In this document: positions 60,852 to 64,000 of the stretch, piece by piece
How the letters are laid out: each line of letters begins with the position of its first letter
How positions within the stretch are numbered: position 1 is the first letter of the stretch
DNA from: CAVVAH01 sp963746175
Lineage (GTDB): Bacteria; Actinomycetota; Actinomycetes; JACCUZ01
Direction: 5' to 3'
Length of the DNA: 64,000 nucleotides
Assembly: GCA_963746175.1 (NCBI GenBank)
Contig: CAVVAH010000004.1
Coordinates: forward strand, 1,426,001 to 1,490,000
Translations under genes and position numbers: made by a program
The notes under the pieces: generated by a model
Told to the model about the DNA's origin: nothing
The model's input: only the letters and a program-made list of their open reading frames with translations
Database searches by the model: none

Positions 60852-61550
60852 GTGAGCGACCAGGTGGACGTCGAGGTGCCGCAGCCGGGGCTGCTGTTCG
60901 ACCTGGACGGCACCCTGGTCGACTCCGTCTACCAGCACGTGATCGCCTGGCAGGAGGCGCTGGCCGCCTGCGGCATCGACCTGTCGGTGTGGCGGATCCA
61001 CCGGCGGATCGGGATGAGCGGCGGACTGTTCCTCGACGCGCTGCGCCGCGAGACCGGCTTCCCGCTCGACGACACGATGGCCGAGCGCCTCAAGGAGCTG
61101 CACGCCGCGGCGTACCTGCAGCGCAAGGACTCGGTCGTGCCGCTGCCCGGCGCGCGCGACCTGCTGGCGCACCTGCATGCCCGGTCGGTGCCGTTCGCGA
61201 TCGCGACCAGCGGCGCCCAGCACACGGCCGGCTCGGCGCTGGCCCTGCTCGACCTGCCGGCCGACGTGCCGGTCGTGACCCGCGACCTCGTCGCGCGGGC
61301 CAAGCCCGACCCGCACCTCTTCCTCGCCGCGGCGAAGGCGCTGGGCATCGACCCGCGGCACTGCTTCGTGGTCGGCGACAGCGTGTGGGACCTGCTCGCG
61401 GCACAGCGCGCCGGTGCACTCGGCATCGGTCTCCTGTCCGGCGGCTACGGCCGAGAGGAGCTGGAGCGGTCCGGCGCCTACCGGGTCTACGCCGACCCGG
61501 CCGAGATGCTCAGCCGCCTCGAGGAGGTGGGCGTCCGTCCCGAGCGGTGA
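60852..61550 (+). CDS. HAD-superfamily hydrolase (phosphoglycolate phosphatase-like)
   Basis: A 232-aa cytoplasmic HAD phosphatase, subclass IA. Motif I is GLLFDLDGTLVDSVYQHVIA (nucleophile and acid Asp), motif II FAIATSGAQ, motif III Lys in RAKPDPHLFLAAAKALG, and motif IV CFVVGDSVWDLLAA. Substrates of this group are small phosphate esters. GTG 60852 follows GGAGA; an overlapping ATG at 60850 is out of frame and ends at once. It sits between two minus-strand secreted phosphatases, which may mean a shared phosphate-metabolism theme. Confidence 0.92.
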   Translation: MSDQVDVEVPQPGLLFDLDGTLVDSVYQHVIAWQEALAACGIDLSVWRIHRRIGMSGGLFLDALRRETGFPLDDTMAERLKELHAAAYLQRKDSVVPLPGARDLLAHLHARSVPFAIATSGAQHTAGSALALLDLPADVPVVTRDLVARAKPDPHLFLAAAKALGIDPRHCFVVGDSVWDLLAAQRAGALGIGLLSGGYGREELERSGAYRVYADPAEMLSRLEEVGVRPER

Positions 61551-61556
61551 CCGCGG

Positions 61557-63731
61557 TCACGGCACGGCGCGGCCGGGTGCCCGCACCTGCGGCCACCCGC
61601 AGCCGCGCAGCGTCCGGGTGAGGAACCGGGCCTCGGCCTTGTCGACCGCGAGCCGCCAGCGCCACTTCACGGCCACCCAGTCGGCGACGTACGTGCACCG
61701 GTACGCCGACCGCGGCAGCCAGTCCTGCGGCTCCCGGCCGGCCTTCGCCCTGGCGGCCGACGCCGTGACCGCCAGCAGGGTCGCGGGGTAGCCGAGGTCG
61801 TTGGCGAGCTGGCGGCGCAGTGCCGGCCGCCAGCCGCGTGCCCCCGACCGCCAGGCCTCGCGCAACGGGACCACGTGGTCGACGACCAGCCTGCTGGTGC
61901 GGGTCCGGTACCTGCCGTCGTACGGCGAGCGCCAGCGGCCGCCCGTGAGCGCGCAGCCCGTCCCGACCCTGGGCGGGCGCAGCGCCTCGGCGACGAGCAC
62001 CTCGGCCGCCGTGCTGCAGCCGTCGCCGTCCGCGTCCCGCCAGCCCGGGAAGGACGACGCGGTGAGCCCGCGGTCCCGCTCCGGCGCGCGGCGGAGCTCC
62101 CCGAGCAGGCTGCGACTGCTGCGGCGGACGTACGGCGTCGATGCGGTCGCGGCGGCCGACGGCGACGACGTGTTGCCGGCGGCGTCGGTGGCCTCGACCG
62201 TCCAGGCGTACGGCTGCTCCGCGGCCAGCGCCGCGTCCCGGTAGGAGGTCGCGTCCGCCGGCACGGTCGCGACCGCGACGCCGTCCCGGCGCACGGTGTA
62301 GCCGGCGACCCCCACCGCGTCGGAGGACGGGGTCCAGAACACGTCCGCCGCTGTCGGGGACACGGCGCGTGCGGCCACCCCCGTGGGGACCGACGGCGCG
62401 GTCGTGTCCGGCGGAGGGGGCGGGTGCCGGCACGGCACCGTCCCGGAGTCGGTGAAGGTCCCGTCGGTGCTGGTGTAGCCGAACGTGGCGTCGTCCCGCC
62501 CGAGGTCGAGCCGCAGCGCCCCGGCGGCCGGCTGGATGGTCTGCGCCGCGACCCGCGGGTCACTGCCCTTCGGGTTCATGATCTCGCGGCCACCGGTGCC
62601 TACCACGAACTGCGTGATGCCACCCGGCGCCGCGGTGCCGTTCCGGTCCAGCGGTGACCAGCGCTCGTAGGTGTGCGCGTGCCCGGCCAGGACCATGGTG
62701 ACGTTCTGGTCGACGAGCAGCTGCCAGACAGCGGCCAGGCCGTCCCGGCTGACGGTCTCGACGTTGCTGTAGCGAGGGTGGTGCATGTACGCGATCGTGC
62801 AGCTGCCGTGGTGGGCAGCCAGGTCCTGGGCCAGCCAGTCGTACTGCGCCGAACCGGGCACCAGCTGGCTGTCCACCCCGGTCGCCTCGGCGAACTCGGT
62901 GGTGGAGTCGAGCACGACGAGGTGCCAGCCGGCGACGTCGTAGCTGTAGTAGTGCGGCACCCCGCCCCAGTACTCGAGGTACGGCCTCGCCCCGTCGGTC
63001 CCGTACTCGTGGTTGCCGATCGCGGGGTTCGTGATGCCTCGGAACTGCCCGTAGCCGGCCGGGTCGCCGTACCAGGTGTCGAACTCGAACGGCGTGCCGT
63101 TGTCGTAGACGTCGCCGAGGTAGGCGAAGACGTCCGGGTCCATGCCCGCGATCTGCGCGGCGACGGCCAGGCTCTCGGGGGAGCCGTCGACCCCGTCGCC
63201 GACGACGGCGAGCCGGACCCGCCCGTCCGGACCGGGCGCTGCGGTGCGCGCGACGAACGGGCCGGCCGGTGGAGGTGGCGCTGCGTTCGAGACGGTCGCG
63301 GCCGCCGTCGAAAGGGTTGTCGGTCGGGGTGTCGTGCTGCTGGGGTCGTCCACGAACGCGCGGGCGGACAACGTGCCGGTGCCGTTGGTCAGCCGCTCGC
63401 TGCGCAGCGTCATCCGATACGTGCCGGTGCCGGGATCGGGGTCGTGGTCGGCGAGCAGGGCGTCGCCGCCGTTCCAGAAGAAGGCCACCCGGTCGATCGG
63501 GACCGCACCGGCCGGCGTCACGGTCACCGCGGCCGTGACCTGGCTGGTGCCGGTGAGCGTGCTGCCGTCGAGCGCCGGGTCGAGGCACACGCTGACGGTG
63601 TAGGCCGTCCCGGTGCGGGACCCGCAGGTCGCGGCAGCCGACGCCGGCGCAGCCCCCGAGACCATCAGCCCGGCGAGCAGGACAGCCGCGGCCACCGTGG
63701 CCACGACATGACGCAGACCCCCGTGGTGCAT
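61557..63731 (-). CDS. Secreted metallophosphoesterase-Fn3-HNH (DUF1524-type) nuclease fusion
   Basis: A 724-aa exported multidomain protein. Residues 1-33 are a signal peptide; 34-150 an Ig-like beta domain; 172-385 a metallophosphoesterase (LAVVGDG, YLGDVYDNG, AIGNHEYG, AYMHHPRYSN, LAGHAHTYERW). Residues 445-532 are an Fn3 domain after a Pro-rich linker. Residues 565-712 resemble secreted DUF1524/GmrSD-type HNH nucleases (DADGDGCSTAAEVLV, LVVDHVVPLREAWRSGA with His619, RRQLANDLGYP, REPQDWLP). One position often Asn in that family (near residue 660) is Ala. It could both cut extracellular nucleic acid and release phosphate. ATG 63731 gives the signal peptide; its ribosome binding site is weak. 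Confidence 0.85.
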   Translation of the reverse strand: MHHGGLRHVVATVAAAVLLAGLMVSGAAPASAAATCGSRTGTAYTVSVCLDPALDGSTLTGTSQVTAAVTVTPAGAVPIDRVAFFWNGGDALLADHDPDPGTGTYRMTLRSERLTNGTGTLSARAFVDDPSSTTPRPTTLSTAAATVSNAAPPPPAGPFVARTAAPGPDGRVRLAVVGDGVDGSPESLAVAAQIAGMDPDVFAYLGDVYDNGTPFEFDTWYGDPAGYGQFRGITNPAIGNHEYGTDGARPYLEYWGGVPHYYSYDVAGWHLVVLDSTTEFAEATGVDSQLVPGSAQYDWLAQDLAAHHGSCTIAYMHHPRYSNVETVSRDGLAAVWQLLVDQNVTMVLAGHAHTYERWSPLDRNGTAAPGGITQFVVGTGGREIMNPKGSDPRVAAQTIQPAAGALRLDLGRDDATFGYTSTDGTFTDSGTVPCRHPPPPPDTTAPSVPTGVAARAVSPTAADVFWTPSSDAVGVAGYTVRRDGVAVATVPADATSYRDAALAAEQPYAWTVEATDAAGNTSSPSAAATASTPYVRRSSRSLLGELRRAPERDRGLTASSFPGWRDADGDGCSTAAEVLVAEALRPPRVGTGCALTGGRWRSPYDGRYRTRTSRLVVDHVVPLREAWRSGARGWRPALRRQLANDLGYPATLLAVTASAARAKAGREPQDWLPRSAYRCTYVADWVAVKWRWRLAVDKAEARFLTRTLRGCGWPQVRAPGRAVP

Positions 63732-63760
63732 CCCAGGAGTATGCCCCGGGGCCTGGCGGC

Positions 63761-64000
63761 TCAGATCGGCATGTCGACGAACGGTGAGCTGTACGCCGGC
63801 TCGGCACCGAGCGTGCGCGCGCCGTCGTCCGGCTCGACCCGGTCCTGCTCGGCTGCCACGACCATGCCGAGCAACCGCACGTCGCCGGGAGTCGCGAGGC
63901 CGGTCACACCAGGCAGCGACAGCGCCCACGACACCGCGGCGGTGATGGTGCGCTGGTCGTCCCACGGCTGGTACCAGGTCGTGTACTCGTGGCCCTCGGC
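63761..64000 (-). CDS. Aldo/keto reductase, C-terminal 79 residues (5' end beyond window)
   Basis: An open frame enters from the right edge and ends at TGA (63761-63763). The visible part (TTWYQPWDDQRTITAAVSWA, LSLPGVTGLATPGDVRLLGM, VVAAEQDR) matches the C-terminal end of the aldo/keto reductase family, where the helix before PGVT and the TPGD turn border the NADPH site. Catalytic Tyr and Lys lie outside the window. It is transcribed towards the phosphatase-nuclease gene, 29 bases from that gene's start, and could share its transcript. Confidence 0.7.
   Translation of the reverse strand, partial: AEGHEYTTWYQPWDDQRTITAAVSWALSLPGVTGLATPGDVRLLGMVVAAEQDRVEPDDGARTLGAEPAYSSPFVDMPI

Overview
This is a 64 kb piece of a high-GC Actinomycetota chromosome. 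Marker genes that point there are an Lsr2 nucleoid protein, ClpC, DisA, RadA, a PIG-L (MshB-like) deacetylase, a DUF222/HNH '13E12-type' gene with an actinobacterial SOS box, and many GTG/TTG starts with ATGA or GTGA stop-start overlaps. The genus cannot be fixed from sequence alone; a soil or plant-associated relative of Nocardioides, Geodermatophilales or Kineosporiales would fit. I see no rRNA, tRNA, CRISPR array, insertion sequence or prophage.

Layout. 0-3.2 kb: end of lysS, a 39-aa membrane peptide, a DUF899 protein, lsr2 and a VOC protein. 3.3-8.9 kb: a self-contained glycerol/dihydroxyacetone module (glpF, dhaK, dhaL, a dedicated PTS Enzyme I, an IclR regulator, dhaM, HPr). Two near-identical palindromes (3302-3318 and 8215-8231) tie both transcription units to the IclR protein. 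8.9-13.9 kb: an FAD oxidase, a LexA-boxed DUF222-HNH gene, an S51 peptidase and a RIO-type kinase. 13.9-27.7 kb: a complete L-rhamnose catabolic locus: LacI regulator, ABC importer, mutarotase, isomerase, fused aldolase/dehydrogenase, kinase and LutABC. Together these would take rhamnose to dihydroxyacetone phosphate plus lactate, and lactate to pyruvate. 27.8-33.3 kb: a secreted protein, DUF2993, an SDR, a GNAT and clpC. 33.6-40.6 kb: glycosyltransferase plus sulfotransferase, a GAF-GGDEF protein, a three-gene ABC exporter and mutY. 40.8-43.9 kb: cheB-cheR-cheW without cheA, cheY or a receptor. 44-48.4 kb (minus strand): Cys-rich protein, PIG-L deacetylase, radA and disA. 48.5-53.6 kb: Ppx/GppA phosphatase, TIM-barrel protein, methyltransferase, DUF1905, and a TetR/ABC exporter set. 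53.8-57.5 kb: a 58-aa gene, two frameshifted GNATs, a PPOX-like protein and an MFS transporter. 57.7-64 kb: proline dehydrogenase, proC, two secreted metallophosphoesterases (one fused to an HNH/DUF1524-type nuclease) flanking a HAD hydrolase, and the end of an aldo/keto reductase.

Ten single-base frameshifts are needed to make conserved proteins whole: dhaK; each of the three ABC-exporter genes at 37.1-39.7 kb; four in mutY; one in each GNAT at 54-55 kb. Seven of them lie between 37.9 and 40.4 kb. Sequence error is the simplest reading, but local gene decay is not excluded.

The most unusual items are the secreted phosphatase-Fn3-nuclease fusion at the right end, two apparently leaderless genes whose start codon lies inside a palindromic operator (10766-10781 and 52084-52101), the complete dihydroxyacetone PTS with its shared operator, the che trio with a degenerate CheB receiver, and several long perfect intergenic palindromes.
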